DNA of 8,075 bases from Brumimicrobium sp033722555 (GTDB lineage Bacteria; Bacteroidota; Bacteroidia; Flavobacteriales_D; Crocinitomicaceae): contig JAWVYS010000070.1 in assembly GCA_033722555.1 (NCBI GenBank), forward strand, positions 1 through 8,075, in the 5' to 3' direction. This document shows positions 1-6,200 of the stretch, in pieces; positions within the stretch are counted from its first letter, which is position 1; every line of letters starts with the position of its first letter. Under the pieces are notes generated by a model that was not told where the DNA came from, did not search any database, and saw only the letters and a list, made by a program, of their open reading frames with translations. A program made the position numbers and the translations under genes.

Positions 1-284
1 ACTATTGGGAAATTGATCTCCATACACATCAGTTCCTCATCAGTGAGGCAGGACTTTCAAACAGAGAAATCCTCGATAAACAGCTTTTTGAATTGAGGAA
101 ATTTTATCGTTCGGCCCGGGAAAAGCGTATCCGCAAGATTATCATCATCCATGGAGTAGGACAAGGGGTGCTCAAAGGAGAAGTGCGCCATTTCCTTGAA
201 GGTCAGGACGGACTCGAAATGTATGATGCCGATTTCAGGGAATACGGAAAAGGAGCTACGGCTGTCGATTTATTTTACAAATAG
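1..284 (+). CDS. C-terminal part of an Smr-domain (DUF2027-type) protein, 5' end outside the window
   Basis: The reading frame is open from position 3 and ends at TAG 282-284, so only about the last 93 residues are visible. They form a near-complete Smr domain. A beta-strand leads into EIDLH (the LDxH-type motif), then comes a helix rich in Arg/Lys, then IIIIHGVGQGVLK (the HGxGxGxL motif), and a C-terminal stretch DADFREYGKGATAV that closes the fold. Smr domains occur in MutS2 and related proteins, where they bind or nick nucleic acid. Bacteroidota carry a stand-alone family with an N-terminal DUF2027 region and a C-terminal Smr domain, and this tail fits that family better than MutS2 because it ends soon after the GATxV strand. 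The N-terminal part is not seen, so the exact family is inferred. The peroxidase gene follows 55 bp downstream on the same strand and could be co-transcribed. Confidence 0.85.
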   Translation, partial: YWEIDLHTHQFLISEAGLSNREILDKQLFELRKFYRSAREKRIRKIIIIHGVGQGVLKGEVRHFLEGQDGLEMYDADFREYGKGATAVDLFYK

Positions 285-339
285 TCAGCGAACAATTGTT
301 GAATTATTTGTTTATTGGTGGAATAAAAAAATTAAAAAT

Positions 340-879
340 ATGAAGATATCACTGCTTGCCCTTTTTTTGATTACCGAGATTTTGCCGGCTTGTGCACAGG
401 AAAAGACCATTTATCAGTTCACAGTCACCGACCTCAACGGTGAAGAATTTGACTTTTCAACCCTGAAAGGGAAGAAGGTGATGATCGTAAACACCGCGTC
501 GAAGTGTGGGCTTACTCCGCAGTATGAAAAACTGCAGGCCTTGTATGAAAAGTATGGCTCTGATAATTTTGTAATCGTGGGCTTTCCCGCAAATAATTTC
601 ATGAAGCAGGAACCCGGAACGGATGAGGAAATCGCTGAGTTTTGTGAGAAAAATTATGGTGTGACCTTTCCGATGATGAGTAAAATATCGGTCAAAGGGG
701 AGGACATGCATCCCCTGTATCAGTTCCTGACACAAAAGGAAAAAAACGGACACAGCGATAATGAGGTTGCGTGGAATTTCCAAAAATACCTGATCAACGA
801 AAAAGGTGAACTGGTTGAGGTGCTTGATCCCAGGACACAACCCGACGCGCCAGAAATAATCGGTTGGCTGACCGAGTGA
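340..879 (+). CDS. Exported two-cysteine glutathione peroxidase (thioredoxin-dependent type)
   Basis: The product is 179 residues. I chose ATG 340 because it starts a signal sequence (MKISLLALFLITEILPAC) directly after an A-rich leader; the open frame upstream of it has no signal character. Cys18 in LPAC could be a lipobox, or signal peptidase I could cut near ACAQ, so the product is periplasmic or membrane-tethered. The GPx catalytic tetrad is complete: Cys56 (SKCGLT), Gln90 (KQEPG), Trp145 and Asn146 (AWNF). Cys102, in EFCEKNYGV, lies 46 residues after the peroxidatic Cys, the spacing of the resolving Cys in two-cysteine GPx enzymes that use thioredoxin rather than glutathione. The usual FPCNQF segment reads FPANNF, so the third cysteine seen in many homologues is absent. 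The expected role is reduction of H2O2 and lipid hydroperoxides in the envelope. The length is normal for the family. It may be read through from the Smr gene; no strict promoter match lies in the 55 bp gap. Confidence 0.93.
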   Translation: MKISLLALFLITEILPACAQEKTIYQFTVTDLNGEEFDFSTLKGKKVMIVNTASKCGLTPQYEKLQALYEKYGSDNFVIVGFPANNFMKQEPGTDEEIAEFCEKNYGVTFPMMSKISVKGEDMHPLYQFLTQKEKNGHSDNEVAWNFQKYLINEKGELVEVLDPRTQPDAPEIIGWLTE

Positions 880-948
880 ACCAATAAATAATCAATTGTC
901 TCAGGCTGCCATTTTCAGGGAATAGAGGCTTGAAGGTTTTTTTATTCA

Positions 949-971
949 CTTTTTGGGCCAATGCCAAAAAG
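949..971. repeat. Inverted repeat, possible weak terminator of the peroxidase gene
   Basis: CTTTTTGG (949-956) and CCAAAAAG (964-971) are perfect 8-bp arms around a 7-nt loop, 69 bp after the peroxidase stop. The stem is AT-rich and is not followed by a T run (the 7-T tract precedes it), so it is a poor intrinsic terminator. A second possible pairing, GGGACA (971-976) with TGTCCC (999-1004) followed by GGTTTTT, overlaps repeat copy A and could act as an alternative. Confidence 0.35.
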
Positions 972-979
972 GGACATTT

Positions 980-1024
980 ACCCGATCCACAGCTGGCCTG
1001 TCCCGGTTTTTACATCGTGGTGTA
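980..1024 (+). repeat. Degenerate intergenic repeat, copy A (upstream of the oxidase gene)
   Basis: This copy shares ordered blocks with 3498-3545: ACCCGAT, CACA, GCCTGTC, then TTT-n-TACA-n-CG-n-GGT-n-TA. My hand alignment gives about 34 identities over 48 columns with one 3-nt gap. The orientation is the same as copy B. It also overlaps a GGGACA/TGTCCC inverted repeat. It is non-coding and lies 173 bp before the oxidase start. Confidence 0.5.
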
Positions 1025-1095
1025 TATGTGCGAAGCTGGGGGAAAAGGCCGGCATTAATAGGTCATTTTCATATTCTCATTTATTTTTTTAAATT

Positions 1096-1126
1096 ACAGT
1101 TTGAATGAACGATGTTTTCAAACAGT
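1096..1126. promoter_or_regulatory. Imperfect dyad upstream of the multicopper oxidase, candidate operator
   Basis: ACAGTTTGAA (1096-1105) and TTCAAACAGT (1117-1126) are inverted arms with 9 of 10 positions paired (one A-A mismatch) around an 11-nt spacer. The dyad centre is about 87 bp upstream of the oxidase ATG, where a regulator could bind. It does not match the CopY or CusR box consensus as I know them, so no regulator is proposed. Confidence 0.35.
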
Positions 1127-1197
1127 CGAGTTTATGAGGAAACGCACAACAACAGTAATAAAGTTTTTATTCAAAAAATTCATAAATAAGCACATAC

Positions 1198-3459
1198 ATG
1201 TACTTGAACAAAATAGTAACACATTCTCTTATCGTTTTAATTATTTATTCTTTCAACTTATCGGCACAAACCGACACCGTTGTATATCACCTGACCATAA
1301 ATCAGGATATAGTGAACAAGGCAGGTAAAGATATGATGGGCATGACCATCAACGGCAACATTCCCGGTCCTACATTAAAATTTACAGAAGGTGATTATGC
1401 AATTATTTATGTTGAAAATAAAATGGACGTCGAAACCTCTGTTCACTGGCACGGAGTGTTACTTCCGAACTTTTATGACGGCGTTCCATATTTGACAACT
1501 CCTCCAATAAAACCGGGTGAAACCTTAAAATATGAATATCCGCTTATTCAAACAGGTACGTACTGGTATCATTCACATACCTTTTTACAGGAACAGAGTG
1601 GCGTTTACGGATCTATTATTATCGAACCCAAAGAGGAAACACTGGATTATGATAAAGATCTGGTTTTAGTAATTTCCGACTGGACAAACCAAAAACCAAA
1701 AAATGTACTCAGAAATCTTAAAAGGGGGAATGAATGGTACGGTATTAAGAAAGGAACGTCTACTCCGCTGAACAGAGTCATTGCGCAAGGTGGTTTAAGT
1801 GCTCAGTTCAGTTTCTGGAGACAGCGAATGGAAGGAGCAGATATCGCAGATATCTATTATCCCGCTTTTTTAATGAATGGAAATCAAAGCATTGCATATC
1901 CTGAGTTTGAGCCGGGAGAGAAGGTTCGCTTACGGATAATAAATGCTTCGGCTTCTTCACAGTATTGGCTTACTTTCGGTGGAGATGATCCTCTGTTGGT
2001 CGCAGCAGATGGTCCAAGAGTAGTTCCGGTCAAACACAACAAAACCTTTATAGGAATTGCTGAAACCTACGATTTTCTCGTTACTGTGCCCGACAACAAC
2101 CAAATTGAGGTAAGAGCAACGGTTCAGGACGGTTCAGGACAAACTTCCGCGTTTATTGGAAAAGGGGATACGCTTTCTGCTCCTGACGTTCCCAGACCGG
2201 ATAAAATTGACATGATGAAGCAAATGGCCAAAATGAATATGCGCATGGGGGCTCCTTCCACTAAATTCAATCCTTCAAAGGAACAGCCTTATGAAATGAA
2301 GGCAAACTGGGGAATGCAGATGGAAGCACATAAGCATGATACGGAAATGAACGACCAGCCAACGATGAATGATTCTACCACGACAATGGATTCTCAAATG
2401 GACAGTGGGGTAGAGATGTCAGGTAAGGGAATGTTTGCAGAATACAATTACGACTATCTGAAATCGGTTGAAAAAACAGATTTTTCGCAGGACCGCCCGG
2501 TGAAAGAAGTACTTCTCAACCTGACCGGAAACATGTGGCGTTATCTCTGGAGCTTTAATGGGGTTCCGTTATCAGAGGCTGACAAGATCAAAATAGATAA
2601 AGGTGAGGTGGTGCAGATTACCTTAAACAATCTGACGATGATGCATCACCCCATGCATTTACACGGTCATTTTTTCAGAGTTGTCAATAAAAACGGGCAA
2701 CGTAGTCCACTGAAACATACAGTCAACGTTCCTCCTATGGAAAAAGTGACAATTGAATTTGATGCCAATGAAACCGGTGGATGGTTTTTTCATTGCCACG
2801 TGCTTTACCACATGGTAGGAGGGATGGCGAGAATCTATGACTACGGCACCCCCCGTGATCCGCGGATGGAGGAACATCCTGTTAAGAATCTTATTCATGA
2901 AACAAACAAATATTACTCTTGGGGCCTTTTAGACGTAGCTTCACATTTGACAGGACTAAACCTCGTTTCTTCCAATGCAAGAAATCAGTTTAATCTGAAT
3001 GTGGAATACGGCTGGAACCGATTGGGTGAAGGAGAAATAAGTTACGAGCGATACCTGTATGATTATTTGAGGATATTCGGAGGGATTAATGTGGAAAATG
3101 AAAGCCGGGATAATTTCGATGACGTGGTTCCAACAGCAGTAGTTGGATTCCGTTTTTTTACGCCTTATATGTTCGATCTGGATGTGCGAATTGATCATTT
3201 ATTGAGACCTCAGATTGGTTTGGAAAGGGAAGTAATGATACTCCCGCGAACCGTGGCTTTTGGTGAGATTGAATACCAGGCAGATTTCGGATTGATAAAT
3301 GACATCACTGAAGCAGCTCATCTTGTTGGGGACGGACTTTACAATGAAGAATTGGTCTGGAACGCCGGGTTGGAGTTTTTTCTGTCGCGAAATTTTTCCT
3401 TAACAGCCAGTTATGATAACAGGTTTGGTGTTGGAGGAGGACTGTCTGTGAGGTTTTAA
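1198..3459 (+). CDS. CopA-type multicopper oxidase fused to a CopB-like outer-membrane beta-barrel domain
   Basis: The product is 753 residues. A Sec-type signal peptide (cleavage likely after LSA, residue 23) lacks a twin-arginine, unlike proteobacterial CopA. Cupredoxin domains follow, with all copper motifs intact: H83-W-H85-G, H125-S-H127, H484-P-M-H487-L-H489, and H532-C533-H534-x3-H538-x4-M543. These supply the type 1 ligands (H484, C533, H538, M543) and the trinuclear-cluster histidines. Residues 339-412 are a low-complexity insert with 15 Met plus HKH, suited to binding Cu(I). The oxidase should end near residue 555. From about 572 to 753 the sequence turns into alternating amphipathic strands and ends in Phe (LSVRF), like an outer-membrane barrel; the stretch VGFRFFTPYMFDLD resembles the CopB pattern. 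The likely role is periplasmic Cu(I) oxidation and copper resistance, tethered to the outer membrane. It appears monocistronic, and no terminator is evident after the stop. The oxidase assignment is very sure; the barrel assignment is by pattern only. Confidence 0.93.
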   Translation: MYLNKIVTHSLIVLIIYSFNLSAQTDTVVYHLTINQDIVNKAGKDMMGMTINGNIPGPTLKFTEGDYAIIYVENKMDVETSVHWHGVLLPNFYDGVPYLTTPPIKPGETLKYEYPLIQTGTYWYHSHTFLQEQSGVYGSIIIEPKEETLDYDKDLVLVISDWTNQKPKNVLRNLKRGNEWYGIKKGTSTPLNRVIAQGGLSAQFSFWRQRMEGADIADIYYPAFLMNGNQSIAYPEFEPGEKVRLRIINASASSQYWLTFGGDDPLLVAADGPRVVPVKHNKTFIGIAETYDFLVTVPDNNQIEVRATVQDGSGQTSAFIGKGDTLSAPDVPRPDKIDMMKQMAKMNMRMGAPSTKFNPSKEQPYEMKANWGMQMEAHKHDTEMNDQPTMNDSTTTMDSQMDSGVEMSGKGMFAEYNYDYLKSVEKTDFSQDRPVKEVLLNLTGNMWRYLWSFNGVPLSEADKIKIDKGEVVQITLNNLTMMHHPMHLHGHFFRVVNKNGQRSPLKHTVNVPPMEKVTIEFDANETGGWFFHCHVLYHMVGGMARIYDYGTPRDPRMEEHPVKNLIHETNKYYSWGLLDVASHLTGLNLVSSNARNQFNLNVEYGWNRLGEGEISYERYLYDYLRIFGGINVENESRDNFDDVVPTAVVGFRFFTPYMFDLDVRIDHLLRPQIGLEREVMILPRTVAFGEIEYQADFGLINDITEAAHLVGDGLYNEELVWNAGLEFFLSRNFSLTASYDNRFGVGGGLSVRF
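2911..3456 (+). other. C-terminal beta-barrel-like domain of the multicopper oxidase
   Basis: Residues 572-753 carry no copper motif. They contain repeated amphipathic strand patterns (FNLNVEYGW, GEISYERYLYD, LRIFGGINVE, AVVGFRFFTPY, FDLDVRIDHLL, IGLEREVMIL, FGEIEYQADF, LVWNAGLEFFL, FSLTASYDNRF, GGGLSVRF) and a terminal Phe, the usual signal for BAM-dependent insertion. About ten strands can be picked out by eye. The pattern recalls the CopB family, normally a separate gene next to copA. Confidence 0.6.
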
Positions 3460-3497
3460 TGAGATCTTACTGACGACCCGGCATCGCTGCAGGCTTG

Positions 3498-3545
3498 ACC
3501 CGATTTTTCACATTGTGCCTGTCTCGATTTATACAGCGAGGTATA
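3498..3545 (+). repeat. Degenerate intergenic repeat, copy B (downstream of the oxidase gene)
   Basis: This is the partner of 980-1024, in the same orientation, starting 38 bp after the oxidase stop and ending 12 bp before the stop of the convergent dioxygenase gene. The shared blocks are ACCCGAT, CACA, GCCTGTC and TTT-n-TACA-n-CG-n-GGT-n-TA. CTCG (3523-3526) can pair with CGAG (3537-3540), and copy A keeps three of these four pairs. GCCTG (3517-3521) also pairs with CAGGC (3490-3494). No clear intrinsic terminator is visible in the whole 98 bp convergent gap. Confidence 0.5.
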
Positions 3546-3557
3546 CTGCTGCCTCCC

Positions 3558-4184
3558 TTAAGGCGTAACGCCGACGAGGATACTCGGCTGATAGAGCATC
3601 CAGCCCGTGACGCTCTTCCTGCTCTTGTTCGCTGTAAGCACTTCATGCAAGAGCGTATCACTTCGAAAGAGTATGCACCTGTTTTCCAGTGGTGATATGG
3701 TTTTTGCTTCTTTCCCTTCAGGATAAACCTTCAACTCACCACCATCACCGGGTTTCCAGTCCTTGTTCAGGTATATAATCATGGAAATCATCCTGTTATT
3801 CCTGCCGCGGAACTGGTCAAGGTGTTTTTTATAAAAACTTCCTTTCGGATAAAGCGCAAGGTGAAATTCGTAATCCGACAAACTCAAAAAACAATAACGA
3901 TTGATCATCCGTTTCACTTCGTCCAGAACTTCAAACAAACGGAGTTCCTGTTCATCCCTTTTTTTGTCTAGCCAGTACGTATAATCTCCCCGTACCTCAT
4001 TGATTATCTGCTCATCCCGACCTGAACCTATAGCGGCTTTATCAAATACGTTCAGAGCTTCCCGTACATTAAAAAAATGATGCGTCTCAGCGAGTATTTC
4101 CTCACTTAAAAAGTCATCCATGACCACGTAATCGTGCAATGCAAGCGCGTCCATGCGTTCGGCCCAAACATCATTTTCCTCCAT
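3558..4184 (-). CDS. 2-oxoglutarate/Fe(II) dioxygenase resembling EGL-9/PHD-type prolyl hydroxylases
   Basis: The product is 208 residues with no signal peptide, so it is cytoplasmic. The double-stranded beta-helix core occupies about residues 100-200. The iron triad is complete: His121 and Asp123 in KKHLDQF, and His180 in LLHEV. Arg189 (9 residues after the distal His, in SRKSVTGW) is placed to bind the 2-oxoglutarate carboxylate, as in PHD2. The segments MIIYLNKDW, GGELKVYPEGK and PLENRCILFRSD mirror the core of human PHD2 (YYLNKDW, GGILRIFPEGK, DRLLFFWSD). Pseudomonas has a PHD-like enzyme that hydroxylates a proline of EF-Tu, so a protein substrate such as a translation factor is plausible, but nothing here identifies it. 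The ATG at 4184 was chosen because it opens the frame just below a -7-like element; Met11 is an alternative start. The gene converges on the oxidase and diverges from the lipoprotein-nnr pair. Confidence 0.88.
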   Translation of the reverse strand: MEENDVWAERMDALALHDYVVMDDFLSEEILAETHHFFNVREALNVFDKAAIGSGRDEQIINEVRGDYTYWLDKKRDEQELRLFEVLDEVKRMINRYCFLSLSDYEFHLALYPKGSFYKKHLDQFRGRNNRMISMIIYLNKDWKPGDGGELKVYPEGKEAKTISPLENRCILFRSDTLLHEVLTANKSRKSVTGWMLYQPSILVGVTP

Positions 4185-4204
4185 TTCGGTACTTTATTCT
4201 GCTT

Positions 4205-4212
4205 CAAAATTA
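4205..4212 (-). promoter_or_regulatory. Bacteroidota-type -7 element for the dioxygenase gene
   Basis: On the minus strand this reads TAATTTTG, an exact match to TAnnTTTG, 20 bp before the dioxygenase ATG. No TTG-type -33 element lies at the usual distance, so the call rests on the -7 match, the position and the short AT-rich spacer. Confidence 0.45.
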
Positions 4213-4233
4213 ATCTATTCCTGATAGATATCT

Positions 4234-4241
4234 TATTTTTG
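4234..4241 (+). promoter_or_regulatory. Bacteroidota-type -7 element for the lipoprotein-nnr operon
   Basis: TATTTTTG matches TAnnTTTG exactly and ends 21 bp before the lipoprotein ATG. A -33 TTG is not seen. It pairs with the oppositely oriented element at 4205-4212 in the same 78 bp divergent spacer, so both genes could fire from back-to-back promoters. Confidence 0.45.
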
Positions 4242-4262
4242 TTTGAAACGTGATTGTGAATT

Positions 4263-4667
4263 ATGAGAACATACTTATTCAGTATTTTTTTCTTACTTCT
4301 CAGTTGCAGTGGTGAAAGTCCTGCTGTTGAACAAAGTGCTCATCAAAAACTGGAGAAAGGAAAATGGATTGTGGTGGAAAGCCATCCACAGGAAAAGGGT
4401 TTTGGTTACGGGATTAAATTTTCTCCCGACAAACAGTACTTTCATACAGATTCGAAGGGACAAATTATTCCCACCATGCGCGAAAAAGTGTACAGTTTAT
4501 CCGGTGATACACTGACAATGGTCGATTATAAGTATGAACCTCGTTTCCGACACACGAAAGGAACACAGATTTTTTACGTCACGGAACTTTCCGACGAAAA
4601 GCTCTCATTGAAAGGAATTTATCCCGATAGCACGGTTACAATGGTTTTAAAGAATGAAGAAATGTAA
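4263..4667 (+). CDS. Small lipoprotein of unknown function, probable lipocalin-like beta fold
   Basis: The product is 134 residues. MRTYLFSIFFLLLSC gives a short hydrophobic signal ending in a lipobox (LLSC), so Cys15 should be lipidated and the protein anchored in the envelope. The mature part is rich in beta-prone segments (KWIVVESHP, GYGIKFSPDKQYF, EKVYSLSGDTLTMV, TQIFYVTELSDEKLSLKG, STVTMVLKN). These resemble the small lipocalin-like or copper-resistance-NlpE-like barrel lipoproteins common in Bacteroidota, in which a turn with 'GDTLTM' and 'DEKLSLKG' recurs. I do not recognise a specific family, and there are no catalytic motifs. The stop is 3 bp before the nnr start, so the two are almost certainly co-transcribed, although no functional link to NAD(P)H repair is evident. 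Confidence 0.8.
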   Translation: MRTYLFSIFFLLLSCSGESPAVEQSAHQKLEKGKWIVVESHPQEKGFGYGIKFSPDKQYFHTDSKGQIIPTMREKVYSLSGDTLTMVDYKYEPRFRHTKGTQIFYVTELSDEKLSLKGIYPDSTVTMVLKNEEM

Positions 4668-4670
4668 TTT

Positions 4671-6167
4671 ATGAAGATACTAAGCGCAGAACAACAGGGG
4701 ATACTGGACAATTACACGATTGAGAACGAGCCTGTTTCAAGTACCGATCTCATGGAAAGAGCTGCGCGGCGCTGTTTCAGAAAAATCAAAGAAAGTTGTT
4801 CGAGAGATACCGTTTTTAGTGTTTTCTGCGGTCCCGGGAATAACGGAGGAGATGGTCTTGTAATCGCGAGATACCTGATTGAAAATGATTATAGAGTTCA
4901 CTGCTTCGTTGCTCAGTTCACCGATAATTTTTCCCAGGATTTCAAGGTGAATCTTGAACGGCTTCAGCGAATGGGGCAGGAGATTAAATTCCTCAAGGAC
5001 ACAGCGGATCTTCAGGCAGTCACTATTAACAGTTCGGTGGTGATTGATGCTATATTCGGTACAGGACTTTCTCGTCCTGCAGAAGGATTTGTAAAAAATA
5101 TCATTCAATTTATAAACGAAAATGCGCGATACATACTATCCGTGGATGTACCCTCAGGGATGTACTGCGAGGGTATCCATGAAAGTGAAGACGCGATAAT
5201 TCAAGCAAACGAAACAATTACATTTCACGCACCCAAACTGAATTTCTTTTTCCCTGAGACCGGTAATTACGTAGGGAAACTGAGTGTTTTGGACATTGGA
5301 TTATTGGCTGAAAAAGATAAGGATTTTGAGGTGAAGCATATTTTCCTGACCAAAGAGTATGTTCGGGGACTGATAAAAAAGCGCCAACGGTTTTCACACA
5401 AGGGAACCTATGGCCATGCGCAGCTCATTGCGGGTAGCTATGGAAAAATGGGCGCTTGTGTGCTCGCGGTAAAAGCGGCGCTGCGGTCCGGAGCGGGACT
5501 GGTGAGTGCTCTTGTTCCGGAATGTGGTCTTGAAATTCTTCAAAATTCTGTCCCCGCCGCCATGGTTGACGTTAACGATGGAAAAAACTATCTGAGCGGT
5601 AAAGCTGATGTAAACGTTGATCGTTATTACGGGGTAGGGACGGGCATGGGAACTTCGGCAGAAACCGCAATATTTTTGAAGGATATCGTTGAGCATGTTA
5701 GAAATCCACTGGTTATTGATGCCGATGCCTTGAATATACTTGCTGAAAGTCCGGAACTCCTCGCTGAACTTCCTGAAAATTCTATTCTCACCCCTCATCC
5801 GCGTGAGTTTCAACGTCTGGTGGGAAAATTTAAGAACAGTTATGAAAGGCTTGAAAAACAGCAAGAGTTTTCCTCAAAACATAAGCTTATTGTTGTTTTA
5901 AAGGACGCCGTCACGATCATTTCAGCGCCCGAAGGTTTTTGTTATTTCAGTGATTTTGGTAATCCGGGGATGGCCACGGGCGGAGCAGGGGATGTACTGA
6001 CAGGCATAATAACGGGATTGCTCGCACAGGGTTATACCCCTGAAAATGCGGCAAAAATCGGGGTTGCTCTTCATGGAATGGCAGGTACCAGGGTAGTAGA
6101 AGTTCTTACCGAGGAAGCCCTAATCGCCGAGGATATAGTGGACTATTTGGGAAGGGTTAGGTTTTAG
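4671..6167 (+). CDS. nnr: Bifunctional NAD(P)H-hydrate epimerase / ADP-dependent NAD(P)H-hydrate dehydratase
   Basis: The product is 498 residues, the normal length for the fused YjeF-type enzyme. The N-terminal epimerase domain (about 1-215) has G54-PGNNGGDG, D126-AIFGTG and S157-VDVPSG, where Asp159 is likely the catalytic/K+ site residue. The C-terminal dehydratase domain (about 225-498), of ribokinase-like fold, has K244-GTYGHAQLIAG, VIDADALNIL, T374-PHPREF and N431-PGMATGGAGDVLTG, with Asp441 as the expected catalytic base and the glycine-rich loop binding ADP. It repairs damaged NADHX/NADPHX: the epimerase interconverts the R and S forms and the dehydratase regenerates NAD(P)H from the S form. 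Both halves look intact. There is no signal peptide, so it is cytosolic. It is the second gene after the lipoprotein gene, 3 bp downstream, and the strong terminator at 6201-6245 ends the unit. The ATG at 4671 fits the family's start (MKILSAEQ). Confidence 0.96.
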   Translation: MKILSAEQQGILDNYTIENEPVSSTDLMERAARRCFRKIKESCSRDTVFSVFCGPGNNGGDGLVIARYLIENDYRVHCFVAQFTDNFSQDFKVNLERLQRMGQEIKFLKDTADLQAVTINSSVVIDAIFGTGLSRPAEGFVKNIIQFINENARYILSVDVPSGMYCEGIHESEDAIIQANETITFHAPKLNFFFPETGNYVGKLSVLDIGLLAEKDKDFEVKHIFLTKEYVRGLIKKRQRFSHKGTYGHAQLIAGSYGKMGACVLAVKAALRSGAGLVSALVPECGLEILQNSVPAAMVDVNDGKNYLSGKADVNVDRYYGVGTGMGTSAETAIFLKDIVEHVRNPLVIDADALNILAESPELLAELPENSILTPHPREFQRLVGKFKNSYERLEKQQEFSSKHKLIVVLKDAVTIISAPEGFCYFSDFGNPGMATGGAGDVLTGIITGLLAQGYTPENAAKIGVALHGMAGTRVVEVLTEEALIAEDIVDYLGRVRF

Positions 6168-6200
6168 GCACTCCTAAAAGACATTATAAAAAGGGATTAT

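Larger units (their letters stand above)
880..1197. other. 318 bp intergenic region between peroxidase and multicopper oxidase genes
   Basis: I see no credible gene here on either strand. The short frame beginning near 1101 runs into the oxidase gene in another frame and has no family character. The region contains a 7-T run at about 937-943, an 8-bp inverted repeat (949-971), copy A of a degenerate intergenic repeat (980-1024), and an imperfect dyad (1096-1126). The last ~110 bp are AT-rich and would carry the oxidase promoter, but I found no exact TAnnTTTG element. The closest is TACAGTTTG near 1095-1103, which has a three-base spacer instead of two. Confidence 0.7.

Noticed and set aside
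291..300. Perfect 10-bp palindrome AACAATTGTT upstream of the peroxidase gene
   Set aside because: It is short and AT-rich with no second copy or promoter context, so chance is a sufficient explanation.
196..339. Upstream extension of the peroxidase reading frame
   Set aside because: It overlaps the Smr gene in a different frame. Starting at 340 gives a proper signal peptide, whereas the extension would bury it.
1101..1328. Small plus-strand open frame upstream of the oxidase
   Set aside because: It overlaps the first 130 bp of the oxidase in another frame, shows no family motif or signal, and is low-complexity in its first half.
2121..2140. Perfect tandem 10-bp duplication GGTTCAGGAC within the oxidase, a possible frameshifting phase-variation site
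   Set aside because: It encodes TVQDGSGQ, which fits the residues expected at this point of the oxidase family (RATxQDGSGxTS), so the repeat is explained by codon choice. Only two units are present.
3467..3661. Minus-strand open frame across the end of the dioxygenase gene and the convergent gap
   Set aside because: It overlaps the dioxygenase in another frame and has an arginine/serine-rich composition typical of a shadow frame. Its resemblance to a translation of the 980-1024 region comes from the shared non-coding repeat.
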